From contig CANIYR010000001.1 of assembly GCA_947471825.1 (NCBI GenBank), positions 1 to 34,120 of the forward strand: a stretch of 34,120 bases of DNA. The letters are read 5' to 3'. Shown here piece by piece: positions 23,051-30,397 of this stretch. Under the pieces are notes generated by a model. That model was not told the origin of the DNA. It made no database searches and saw only the letters and a program-made list of their open reading frames with translations. Position 1 is the first letter of the stretch. Each line of letters starts with the position of its first letter. The stretch is from Phycisphaeraceae bacterium (GTDB lineage: Bacteria; Planctomycetota; Phycisphaerae; Phycisphaerales; Phycisphaeraceae). Both the position numbers and the translations under genes were made by a program.

Positions 23051-23575
23051 TCAAACGCCCAGTTCGGCCTTGATCTGCGCGCACCAGTCTTTGACGCGCT
23101 GCTCGGTCAGTTCCGGCTGGCAATCCTCGTCGAGGGCCAGGCCCACGAACAGTTTCTTGCCGTCCTTGGTGATGCAGCCCTTGCTTTCCTCAAATTCGTG
23201 GGTGGTGGCATCGGTGAAGCCCAGGCCGCCCACCGCACCGCGGGCGACGAACTTGTCGTAAACGATGCCGATGGCATCCTGGTAGGTGTCGGGGTAGCCG
23301 GCCTGGTCGCCGGTGCCGAACATGAGCACCTTTTTGCCGGAGAGGTCGACTTCGTCCAGCTTGTCGAAGATGTCCTGCCAGTCGTACTGCAGCTCGCCCA
23401 CGTCCCAAGTCGGGATGCCGGCGATGATCACGTCGTATTTTTCCAGGTCCTTCGGTTCGATCTGCGAAACATCCTCGAAGGCGGTGAAGAAGGCTTCGCC
23501 GAGTTCTTCCTTGATTTGTTCGGCGACAGCTTCGGTTTTGCCAGTGCAAGTGCCGTAGAAAAGAGCGATTTTCAT
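23051..23575 (-). CDS. fldA: Long-chain flavodoxin (174 aa)
   Basis: A small FMN-binding electron carrier that can replace ferredoxin, for example under iron limitation. The FMN phosphate loop is GTCTGKTEAVAEQ (usual form GxxTGNTE, here Lys replaces Asn). The isoalloxazine loops are GIPTWDVGELQYDWQ (Trp) and FGTGDQAGYPDTYQDAIG (Tyr). The extra stretch TDATTHEFEESKGCITKDGKKLFVGLALDED marks the long-chain subgroup. The frame continues 17 codons upstream, but MKIALFYG is the family start. The C-terminus LTEQRVKDWCAQIKAE is normal. It may support radical-SAM or other reductive enzymes. The redox partner cannot be deduced from the neighbourhood. Confidence 0.95.
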   Translation of the reverse strand: MKIALFYGTCTGKTEAVAEQIKEELGEAFFTAFEDVSQIEPKDLEKYDVIIAGIPTWDVGELQYDWQDIFDKLDEVDLSGKKVLMFGTGDQAGYPDTYQDAIGIVYDKFVARGAVGGLGFTDATTHEFEESKGCITKDGKKLFVGLALDEDCQPELTEQRVKDWCAQIKAELGV

Positions 23576-23663
23576 GGGTTGGATGAAAGGGGGCGGGGCT
23601 GGTGGGGAAGGCGGAAACTTTAGCATGGAAAAGGGCCTTCCGCAGGCCTTCCTTGTGCGCCAT

Positions 23664-23692
23664 TTGCGCGCCGGCCGGCTTTCGGTGATAAT
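23664..23692 (+). promoter_or_regulatory. Candidate promoter upstream of rpsD
   Basis: TTGCGC (23664-23669), a 17-base spacer and GATAAT (23687-23692, 5 of 6 matches). The leader to the rpsD ATG at 23801 would be about 100 bases, long enough for an S4 autoregulatory structure, though I could not identify one by eye. Confidence 0.4.
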
Positions 23693-23800
23693 CCCCGCCC
23701 TTTCCGCCGGGCCGCCGTGGCCCAGAACTTCTTTTCACGCAACGCCGAAGCCTCGGCCGCGCAAAACATGAGGGCCTGCCCAAACGCAGGTTACACCCCG

Positions 23801-24403
23801 ATGGCCAATTACAACGGCCCCAAAGTCAAACTGTCCCGCCGCGTCGGTGTTCCGATTTCGGACACGCCCAAGCACACCTCCAAGCGCGAACTGAACCCGC
23901 CCGGCATGCACGGCGCCCGCGGCCGCCGCCTGCGCGACTACGGCGTGCGCTTGAACGAGAAGCAGAAGCTGCGCTACCACTACAACGTGCTCGAGACCCA
24001 GTTCCGCATCTACCTGGCCGAAGCGGGCCGCCAGACCGGCAACGCCGGCGCCAACGTGCTGCGTTTGCTCGAGCAGCGCCTTGACAACGTGGTCCGCCGC
24101 CTGGGCTGGGGCCGCACCATCTGGGCCTCGCGCCAGATCGTGGGCCACGGCCATGTGATGGTCAACGGCAAGAAGGTCGACCGTCCGTCCTACCAGATCA
24201 AGGTCGGCGACGTCATCTCGCTCAAGAAGGAAAACGGCAAGACCCTGGTCCGCAGCCAGATCGACTCGCTGCCCGGCCACGAAGTGCCGGCCTGGATCGC
24301 CTCCTCGCCCGCCGAGCTGACCGCCAAGATCATCGCCCAGCCGACCGCCGACCAGGTGCCGTTCGACGTGAACATGAACCTGATCATCGAGTTCTACCGC
24401 TAA
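23801..24403 (+). CDS. rpsD: 30S ribosomal protein S4, Cys-free form (200 aa)
   Basis: Primary 16S rRNA-binding protein of the small subunit. It starts ANYNGPKVKLSRRVGVPI and runs through RRLRDYGVRLNEKQKLRYHYNV, the S4 RNA-binding domain (RLDNVVRRLGWGRTIWASRQIVGHGHVMVNGKKV), and the end PFDVNMNLIIEFYR. The N-terminal zinc-binding cysteines of many S4 proteins are absent, so this is the zinc-free paralogue form. The frame continues upstream to 23717, but those residues are not S4-like and the ATG at 23801 fits. It is not in the usual alpha-operon context (no rpsK, rpsM or rpoA nearby), consistent with a separately transcribed gene. A 15-bp terminator follows directly. Confidence 0.97.
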   Translation: MANYNGPKVKLSRRVGVPISDTPKHTSKRELNPPGMHGARGRRLRDYGVRLNEKQKLRYHYNVLETQFRIYLAEAGRQTGNAGANVLRLLEQRLDNVVRRLGWGRTIWASRQIVGHGHVMVNGKKVDRPSYQIKVGDVISLKKENGKTLVRSQIDSLPGHEVPAWIASSPAELTAKIIAQPTADQVPFDVNMNLIIEFYR

Positions 24404-24425
24404 GCGGTTTTGGCCCGAAGCAATC

Positions 24426-24460
24426 AAAAAAACACCCGGCGCCAAGCCGGGTGTTTTTTT
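24426..24460 (+). terminator. Terminator of rpsD
   Basis: A perfect 15-bp stem (24426-24440 with 24446-24460) with CACCCGGC core, a 5-base loop, an A7 run upstream and a T7 run downstream. Confidence 0.95.
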
Positions 24461-24824
24461 GTGCCGGCGCTCAAAAAGGGGCCGTTCGAGGATCTTGCAA
24501 ACGCCTGCGAGGCGGTCGATTTTCAAGGATAAGGCGTGGGGGAGAAGAAAGATGGGAAGGGCGGACGGCGGGATGTGTTCATGTGATTGGCCTGCATGAT
24601 GCTTGGTGCATCGCTCATCGTGGACTTGCTCCGCCTGGCAGTGCGTAACCAACTGAAAAGGCAATGGGTTGTTTTGCCGCCAGCATCACCAAGGCAACCA
24701 TTTTAACAAATGTGTTTTGTTGTTAAATAACCACGACTTGAAATATGCGAAATTTAAATTACATATAATGGGACATAGGTCTGGCACGTTTGATGCATCC
24801 CCTTTCGAACTATACTTTTTAACC
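24461..24824. promoter_or_regulatory. Upstream region of the exporter operon, AT-rich near its end, two candidate -10 boxes
   Basis: No gene is seen in this 364-base gap. The last 140 bases are strikingly AT-rich compared with the surroundings. They contain a perfect TATAAT at 24764-24769 with TTGAAA at 24738-24743, a long 20-base spacing. A second candidate is TTGATG (24790-24795) with TATACT (24811-24816), 15 bases apart and only 8 bases before the ATG at 24825. Low GC and two overlapping promoters hint at regulated expression, for example by a nucleoid protein. Confidence 0.55.
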
Positions 24825-26315
24825 ATGCATTTGCAACGCCGCCCCACACAAAGACATGAACGCTGCGCTGCGCCCCCTGCCAAAAGATTCTCTTGGGCGT
24901 GCCTCATTCGCGCCACGGTGCTGGCGCCTTTGTTGCTGACCGGGTGCCAAGTCGGCCCGGATTTCGCGGCACCCGCTTTTCAGCCGCCAGCCGCCTTCGC
25001 CGCGGCACCCGCAAGCGACGGCGGGCAGGCCATGGCCCTGGCCAAATGGTGGGACCTTTTTCACGACCCTGCGCTTTCCGGGCGCATTGACAAAGCCATG
25101 GCAAACGCCCCCGACTTGCGCCAGGCCGTTGCGCGGGTCAATGAATCGCGCGCGCTTGCCCAGGCCGCCGGGGCGACCCTGTGGCCATCGCTTGACGCGC
25201 GCACCTCCTATTCGTTCTCGGAGAGTTACAGTTATCCCCACACCAAACTTTCGCCGTCGCCCAAAGGGACTTTGCGCGCCGGGCTGGATGCGTCATGGGA
25301 GTTGGACATCTGGGGTGTCAACCGGCGCGGCATCGAGGCCGCGACCGCCGATGCGGTTTCCGCGGAGTTTCAGGCGCAAGCCGTTCGATTGTCGCTTGTT
25401 GCCGAAGTCGCAAGGCAGGAATTCCTGGCGCGCGGCCTGGCCGCCCGCATGCGCGTGCTCAAGCAGAACATTGAAAACCAAAACGAAACGCTGGAGATGG
25501 CCGTGCAGCGCCGGAAGTCCGGATTTTCCAACGAGGCCGCCGTCGCTCAGGCCCGGGCGCAGTTGGCGGGCCTTCAGGCGCGCGTCCCGCCTTTGCGCGA
25601 GGCCTTGGCTGCGGCGGAAAACCGGCTTGCCGTCCTGATGGGCGAATCGCCCGGCGCCGTGCGGGTCGCCAAGTGGGAGGCGCGCCATGACGCCCCCGCC
25701 ATCCCCGCCATGCCTTCGCCCCCTTCGGCCATCCCGTCCGAAGCCTTGCGCCGCCGCCCCGATGTCGCTTCCGCCGCCCAGGCCCTGCATGCCGCCACGG
25801 CGCGCATCGGCGTTGCGGAGGGCGACCTTTACCCCCGTCTCACCCTGAGCGGCTTGGTCGGCGTGACAGGGACGGGGGTGGACGACCTTTTCCACGGCGG
25901 CACCCCGTACTACTCCATTGCGCCAAGCGTCCAATGGCGCGTGTTCGACCGCCGGCAAATCAAGGCGCGCGTGGCCGCCGCCGGGGCCAGGGCCGAGCGC
26001 GCCCTGGCCGAGCACGACAAGGCCGTTTTGGCGGCCCTGGAGGAGGTCGAAAACGCCTTCGTTTCCATGGAGACGGCCGGCGCCCGCATCGATGCGCTTG
26101 AAAAAGCGGTCTTGGCCGCCGAATACAGCACGGCCATTTCAACCCGCCAGTACGGCGAAGGCCTTGGCAATTTTGTTTCGGTCCTGCTCGAACAGCAGCG
26201 CCTGTTTGAGTCGCGCGAGCAGCTTGAAGAGGCGAAACTGCGCCAGGGACTTGCGTTCGTGTCGCTGTGCAAAGCCTTGGGCGGCGGCTGGGAGCCGCCG
26301 CCAAAACAACCCTGA
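24825..26315 (+). CDS. Outer-membrane efflux lipoprotein, TolC/NodT type (496 aa)
   Basis: The outer-membrane channel of a tripartite exporter. The N-terminus holds a basic leader and a lipobox (LAPLLLTGCQVGPDF), with Cys near residue 43 as the lipidation site. The motif GCxVGPDFxxP is diagnostic of NodT-type channels. Two OEP repeats follow: the first around ALAKWWDLFHDPALSGRI, DLRQAVARVNESRALAQAAG and SWELDIWGVNRRGIEAA, and the second around RRRPDVASAAQALHAATARIGVAEGDLYPRLTLSG and FDRRQIKARVAAAGARAERAL. Long helical coiled stretches build the periplasmic tunnel. The start at 24825 is chosen because the reading frame further upstream is AT-rich and lacks protein character. The gene precedes the ABC gene by 14 bases. 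Confidence 0.93.
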   Translation: MHLQRRPTQRHERCAAPPAKRFSWACLIRATVLAPLLLTGCQVGPDFAAPAFQPPAAFAAAPASDGGQAMALAKWWDLFHDPALSGRIDKAMANAPDLRQAVARVNESRALAQAAGATLWPSLDARTSYSFSESYSYPHTKLSPSPKGTLRAGLDASWELDIWGVNRRGIEAATADAVSAEFQAQAVRLSLVAEVARQEFLARGLAARMRVLKQNIENQNETLEMAVQRRKSGFSNEAAVAQARAQLAGLQARVPPLREALAAAENRLAVLMGESPGAVRVAKWEARHDAPAIPAMPSPPSAIPSEALRRRPDVASAAQALHAATARIGVAEGDLYPRLTLSGLVGVTGTGVDDLFHGGTPYYSIAPSVQWRVFDRRQIKARVAAAGARAERALAEHDKAVLAALEEVENAFVSMETAGARIDALEKAVLAAEYSTAISTRQYGEGLGNFVSVLLEQQRLFESREQLEEAKLRQGLAFVSLCKALGGGWEPPPKQP

Positions 26316-26329
26316 ATCCCCGCCAAACC

Positions 26330-28066
26330 ATGCAAACCAACATGCAATCAACCCATGCGGAAACGATGCAACACCCCGGCCATGCGCATCACGCGCACAT
26401 CCCGCCCTTCCTGCGCCTGATGCGCATGGCCGCGCCGGAGGGCCGCGAACTTCTGGCCATCCTTGTTTACGCGGTGGGATCCGGCGTTTTCACGCTGATG
26501 GGCCCCGTTGTCGCGATGGCGGTCGTCAACACGGTTGCGCTGGGCACCCTGCTGCAGCAACTGTTCGTGCTGTGCGCCGCCCTGTTTTTTGCCCTCGGCC
26601 TGGCCGCCGTGCTTTCGCTGTTCCAAAGCGTCGCTGTGGAATACATCCAGCGCAGGATTTTTGTGCGCATCGCTGACAACCTGGTTTACCGCCTGCCGCG
26701 GGTCGACCTGCGCGCTTTTTACAGGCAGCACGGCCCGGAACTGATCAACCGGTTCTTCGATGTGCTGACCATCCAGAAGTCGGGCGCGACATTGCTGCTC
26801 GACGGCGTGTCAACCGCGCTTCAGGTCGGCATCGGGCTGCTGCTCCTGAGTTTTTACCATGCCTATCTTCTGGGCTTCGGCCTTGTGCTGACGGCATCGC
26901 TGGTGTTTCTGTTCCTGGTTCTTGGCCATGGCGCGGTGCGCACCTCGGTGCGCGAATCCATCGCCAAGTTCCGCGTCGCGGGCTGGATGGAGGAAATCGC
27001 CCGCCACCCCGTCGCCTTCAAGATGGCCAGCGGCGAGCAGTTCGCCAAAACAACCTGCGATGCCATGGTGGCGGAATACCTCGATGCCCGCGGCGCCCAT
27101 TTCCGCATTTTGCTGCGCCAATCGGTTTTCGCCTTCGCCGTGCAGGTGGCCGCCAGCGTGGCGCTGCTTGCCCTCGGCGGCTACCTTGTCCACACCGAGC
27201 AACTGACTTTGGGGCAATTGGTCGCGGCCGAAATCGTGGTGACCCTGGTGGTGGGCACTTTTGCCAAATTCGGCAAGCAACTGGAGTCTTTCTACGACCT
27301 TTTGGCCGCCGTGGACAAAATCGGCTACCTGATTGATTTGCCGATCGAGCGCCCGGGCGGGGTGGTGCACGCGGGGGGGGCGCATCCCGCCAAACTGGAC
27401 GTCCATGACGTCGAGTTTGCCTATGAAGGCATCCAGCGCAACACCGTCAGCCGTTTCTCGATGCGGGTCGGACCGGGTGATCGGGTGGCCGTCACCGGGC
27501 CCAATGGGTCGGGCAAAAGCACGCTCATGGACATCCTTTACGGCCTGCGGTCGCCGAGTGCCGGATGGGTTGAGTTTGACGGCATGGACATGCGTGAATT
27601 GAACCTGGAAGCCATGCGCCACCACATCGCCCTGGTCCAGCGCATCGAAATATTCGAAGGAACCTTGCTGGACAATGTGCGCATGGGGCGCTCCGACATC
27701 GGCGTGTCGCAGGTGCGGCACGCCCTTGAGCAGGTGGGCCTGCTTGAGACGGCCATGGCGCTTCCCGCCGGCCTTGAAACGCCTTTGTGGACGGGTGGAA
27801 GCCCGCTTTCCCTGGGGCATGCCAACCGCCTGATGCTGGCGCGGGCGATCGTGGGCCGTCCGCGCCTTTTGATACTCGATGAAACACTTGAACAAATGGA
27901 TGAAAGCATCCAGAAGAAAATCATTCCGCTGATTTTTGACCGCTCCGCGCCCTGGACCCTGGTGCTTGTCACGCACTCGCCGGAAATCCAATCCATGTGC
28001 GATCGTGTGATCCGCCTGGGATCCGAGGCCCCCGCAACCGATCCATCCGTTTCCCCGAAAATATAA
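26330..28066 (+). CDS. ABC half-transporter (membrane plus ATPase domain) with altered signature motifs (578 aa)
   Basis: The N-terminal half contains about six hydrophobic segments (for example ELLAILVYAVGSGVFTLMG, LLQQLFVLCAALFFALGLAAVL, ALQVGIGLLLLSFYHAYLLGFG) and the C-terminal third is an ATPase. Walker A (GPNGSGKST), Q-loop (ALVQRIE), Walker B (LLILDE) and H-loop (LVTHSP) are intact. The signature, however, reads PLSLGHANRLMLARA instead of LSGGQ, and the segment after Walker B reads DETLEQMDE instead of DEPTSALD. Two half-molecules would dimerise as in type I secretion exporters. No N-terminal peptidase domain precedes the membrane part, whose leader is His-rich (HPGHAHHAHIPP). The gene lies between channel and adaptor genes with 14- and 10-base gaps, so the three form one operon. 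Confidence 0.9.
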   Translation: MQTNMQSTHAETMQHPGHAHHAHIPPFLRLMRMAAPEGRELLAILVYAVGSGVFTLMGPVVAMAVVNTVALGTLLQQLFVLCAALFFALGLAAVLSLFQSVAVEYIQRRIFVRIADNLVYRLPRVDLRAFYRQHGPELINRFFDVLTIQKSGATLLLDGVSTALQVGIGLLLLSFYHAYLLGFGLVLTASLVFLFLVLGHGAVRTSVRESIAKFRVAGWMEEIARHPVAFKMASGEQFAKTTCDAMVAEYLDARGAHFRILLRQSVFAFAVQVAASVALLALGGYLVHTEQLTLGQLVAAEIVVTLVVGTFAKFGKQLESFYDLLAAVDKIGYLIDLPIERPGGVVHAGGAHPAKLDVHDVEFAYEGIQRNTVSRFSMRVGPGDRVAVTGPNGSGKSTLMDILYGLRSPSAGWVEFDGMDMRELNLEAMRHHIALVQRIEIFEGTLLDNVRMGRSDIGVSQVRHALEQVGLLETAMALPAGLETPLWTGGSPLSLGHANRLMLARAIVGRPRLLILDETLEQMDESIQKKIIPLIFDRSAPWTLVLVTHSPEIQSMCDRVIRLGSEAPATDPSVSPKI

Positions 28067-28076
28067 CCCCATTCCC

Positions 28077-29495
28077 ATGGAAATCCACAAACCTCCCGTC
28101 GCGTCGGCCGGCCGCCAGCCTTTGGGCATGGCGGCGCTTGCCACCCAATCCCCCTTTTTGGTCCGCAAGGGGGTTTGGATCATCCTGGCCATTTTGCTCC
28201 TTCTGGTCCCCGCGCTGACATGGACGCCCTGGACGCAGACCGTCCTGGGGCAAGGCCGCGTGGTGGCCTTCAATCCCGTGCATCGCCCGCAGGCCCTGGT
28301 GTCGCCCATCCAAGGCCGCGTGATGAAATGGCACGCGGTCGAAGGCGACCGCGTGAAAGCCGGGCAACTGCTTGTCGATCTGGTTGACAACGACCCCGGC
28401 CGGCTTGAACGGCTCAAGGAACAGGCGCTCCTGGCCGACCAGCGCCGCACCCTGGGTGCCGGGATGGTCGCCGAACAAAAATCGCGCCTGGGCAATGTCA
28501 TGGCCGAACGGCCTTTGCTGATCGACCAGGCCCGCGCCAGGCGCGATGCGGCCGAAGCGGGTGTGATTCGCGCCAAGCAGAATCTCCAGCGTGAAAAGGC
28601 CAACCTCTTGCGCGAAGAACAGAATTATCTGCGCATCAAGCGCCTGCACGACGACCCCAAATTCGAGCAGGGCGCGCTGGTTTCGACAAACGACCTTGAG
28701 GAGGCCCAGCGCCGTTTTGTGCTTTCCAGGGAAACCGTCCCGCTCGCCGAAGCCGAGGTGACGGTCATTGAAAAGCAGCTTGCCGCCTCGGAGTCGGACC
28801 TCAAGGCCATCGAAGAGCGCACCCAGGCGCAGGTCGCTTCCGAACGCCAGGCGCTGGCCTCGCGCGAAAGCGATTTGCGCGCGGTTGAGCAGCAGTACCA
28901 GACCATCACATCCGAAGTCGGGCGCCAGGAAAACCAGCGCATTTTCGCGCCTGTCAACGGCACGATATTCCGCATTCTGGCCAACGCCGAAGCGGGCGGC
29001 CAACTGGTCAATCCCGGGCAGCAGCTGGCGGTGCTGGTGCCGGATGTTCCCGCCGCATCCGCCGCGTCTGTTTTGGACGACGCATCGGTCGAGCGGCCTT
29101 CCATCGTTGCCGAACTCCTGATTGACGGCAACGATCTGCCCTTGGTGCGCCAGGGTGACCGCGTCATCCTGCAGTTTGAAGGCTGGGCTGCCGTGCAGTT
29201 TTCGGCATATCCGGAGGCCGCATCCGGAACCTTCGAGGGCAAGGTCTATTTGGTTGATCCGACTTCCGATTCGCGCGGCTATTTCCGCGTGCTGGTTGAA
29301 CCCAACCGGAAGATGCCGGCATGGCCCAATCCGGAATATTTGCGGCAAGGTGTCCGTGCGCAAGGCTGGATGATTGCCAACCGTGTTTCGCTGGGCTACG
29401 AGATCTGGCGTGTCATCAACGGTTTCCCGGTCGCCCGGCCGCTGAACAAAAAACAACCGGCATCATCCCTTGGGCCCGTCAAAACGGGTTCCTGA
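28077..29495 (+). CDS. HlyD-like periplasmic adaptor protein (472 aa)
   Basis: The membrane-fusion partner of the exporter. One membrane segment is at residues about 33-52 (GVWIILAILLLLVPALTW). A biotinyl-lipoyl-like half domain follows at VVAFNPVHRPQALVSPIQGRV, with KWHAVEGDRVKAGQLLVDL typical of HlyD/MacA adaptors. Residues 100-300 are a long alpha-helical hairpin rich in Glu, Arg and Ala (coiled coil) that would reach the channel. The second lipoyl half is IFAPVNGTIFRILANAEAGGQLVNPGQQLAVL, and the beta-barrel part includes GNDLPLVRQGDRVILQFEGW. The extra 170 residues toward the C-terminus are not distinctive. The gene ends 100 bases inside an antisense frame at 29396-29785. Confidence 0.93.
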   Translation: MEIHKPPVASAGRQPLGMAALATQSPFLVRKGVWIILAILLLLVPALTWTPWTQTVLGQGRVVAFNPVHRPQALVSPIQGRVMKWHAVEGDRVKAGQLLVDLVDNDPGRLERLKEQALLADQRRTLGAGMVAEQKSRLGNVMAERPLLIDQARARRDAAEAGVIRAKQNLQREKANLLREEQNYLRIKRLHDDPKFEQGALVSTNDLEEAQRRFVLSRETVPLAEAEVTVIEKQLAASESDLKAIEERTQAQVASERQALASRESDLRAVEQQYQTITSEVGRQENQRIFAPVNGTIFRILANAEAGGQLVNPGQQLAVLVPDVPAASAASVLDDASVERPSIVAELLIDGNDLPLVRQGDRVILQFEGWAAVQFSAYPEAASGTFEGKVYLVDPTSDSRGYFRVLVEPNRKMPAWPNPEYLRQGVRAQGWMIANRVSLGYEIWRVINGFPVARPLNKKQPASSLGPVKTGS

Positions 29496-29785
29496 AGCCG
29501 GTTGCGGCGCGCTCTCCGGCCTCGTTCCTGCAACTTCGCCAGCCGCGCCCACGACGCGGCGAATGCTTGCGCATTCAAGCCCAGCGCCGAGAGTGCCGCA
29601 TCGAGCTTATGGCCCCAGGCCGGCGTGGCCGGTGCCGGCCGGGCTGCGCCTGCCTTTGTGGGCGCCGTGCAATCCGCCCCGGCCGCGCTGGGGTTTGAAA
29701 GCAGGGGCGCCCGGATTCCGCTTCGCGGGATCAAGTTGCCATCGGGCTTCGCCCTCTTGCGTCTTGCTGCGCAAGCCGCCCCCAT
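29396..29785 (-). pseudogene. Decayed C-terminal fragment of a second RAYT-like gene
   Basis: A minus-strand frame of 129 codons has a central stretch KLDAALSALGLNAQAFAA followed by SWARLAKLQERG that matches the last 30 residues of the RAYT-like protein at 14977-16179 (GLNAAAFAAQWVRVAKLKG). At the DNA level the two regions (about 14986-15050 and 29529-29600) also align by eye. Catalytic parts are missing, the stop expected after AKLxG is lost, and the frame runs on antisense into the HlyD-like gene, so everything past about 29520 is probably not protein. The upstream part has no recognisable domain. It lies next to the tRNA gene and its terminator. Most likely a relic, not an active gene. Confidence 0.55.
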
Positions 29786-29812
29786 GAAAATCCCGCCTTG
29801 CGGCGGGCTTTC
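29785..29812 (-). terminator. Terminator of the tRNA gene
   Basis: On the minus strand the tRNA is followed by GAAAGCCCGCC-GCAA-GGCGGGATTTT, a GC-rich 6-bp core stem with A and T flanks, ending in T residues. It overlaps the first codon of the RAYT-like remnant. Confidence 0.75.
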
Positions 29813-29813
29813 A

Positions 29814-29886
29814 TAGGGGCACCTGGATTCGAACCAGGGACCAAGGAATTATGAGTTCCGCGCTCTAACCACTGAGCTATGCCCCC
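29814..29886 (-). tRNA. tRNA with CAT anticodon (Met elongator or lysidine-modified Ile2)
   Basis: On the minus strand 73 bases fold as a cloverleaf: acceptor GGGGGCA with TGCCCCT (G-U at the first pair), D-stem GCTC/GAGC with loop AGTGGTTA, anticodon stem CGGAA/TTCCT (outer C-T mismatch) around CTCATAA, variable TGGTC, and T-arm CCTGG-TTCGAAT-CCAGG. The anticodon is CAT. The GTGGTTAGAGC D-arm and the TTGGTC variable region recall tRNA-Ile2, which is read as AUA after lysidine modification, but a methionine elongator is equally possible. It is not an initiator, because three G-C pairs at the base of the anticodon stem are absent. CCA is not encoded; discriminator base A. Confidence 0.9.
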
Positions 29887-29913
29887 GACATGGAAAAGGG
29901 GGCGGAGTATACT
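29885..29913. promoter_or_regulatory. Palindromic AGTATACT -10 box shared by tRNA and thioesterase genes
   Basis: AGTATACT (29906-29913) is its own reverse complement, so TATACT is a -10 box on both strands. On the plus strand CCGACA (29885-29890) lies 17 bases upstream and the thioesterase ATG (29921) is 7 bases after the box. On the minus strand the tRNA 5' end at 29886 is 19 bases downstream, leaving a short leader. The plus-strand -35 box overlaps the first bases of the tRNA gene. Confidence 0.6.
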
Positions 29914-29920
29914 CGCGGCC

Positions 29921-30367
29921 ATGAATCCGCAATCTTCTCAGGCGGCGCCGGCCGCCCCCAAACCGATGACCCTGCGCGTGCCGATCCGCGTGCGCTACGC
30001 CGAATGCGACCCCATGAATGTGGTGCACCACGCCGTGTACCCCATCTGGCTGGAGATCGCCCGCGTCGAATTGTTGCGCGCCCAGGGCGCGGTGTACGCG
30101 GAGCTTGAGAAAAAGGACATCCTGTTCATGGTGGCGCGCCTCTCGCTGCGCTACAAGAAGCCGGCGTTTTACGACGAAGAGGTGGAGGTGGAGGTGGTCT
30201 GCCAGCCCTCGGCCGGCATCAAGATCGAGCACAAGTACAGGGTGCTGCGCAAAAACCCCGCCAATCCGGTGGGCGGCGAGGATGTGCTGTGCGAGGCCGA
30301 AACCACCATCGTCTGCGCCGGCCGCGACGGCCGGGCCAAGCCGATTCCGGAGGGGTTGGTGCCGTGA
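29921..30367 (+). CDS. Acyl-CoA thioesterase, YbgC/FadM-like hot-dog fold (148 aa)
   Basis: Hot-dog-fold thioesterase of the 4HBT family, which hydrolyses acyl-CoA (or 4-hydroxybenzoyl-CoA-like) esters. The active-site block RVRYAECDPMNVVHHAVYPIWLEIARVELLR is complete, with Asp in ECDPMNVVHH as the catalytic carboxylate. ARLSLRYKKPAFYDEEVEVEVVCQP forms the typical strand pair. The first 20 residues are Ala/Pro/Gln-rich and probably disordered. The ATG at 29921 is chosen over the longer frame that reads through the tRNA and because it lies at the predicted transcription start. YbgC-like members often sit near tol-pal genes, but none is seen here. Confidence 0.9.
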   Translation: MNPQSSQAAPAAPKPMTLRVPIRVRYAECDPMNVVHHAVYPIWLEIARVELLRAQGAVYAELEKKDILFMVARLSLRYKKPAFYDEEVEVEVVCQPSAGIKIEHKYRVLRKNPANPVGGEDVLCEAETTIVCAGRDGRAKPIPEGLVP

Positions 30368-30397
30368 TCCGGCCCGTTTTTGCGGCGGGCTGCGCGG

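Noticed and set aside
26810-28603. A 597-codon minus-strand frame
   Set aside because: It spans antisense across the ABC and HlyD-like genes and has no motif.
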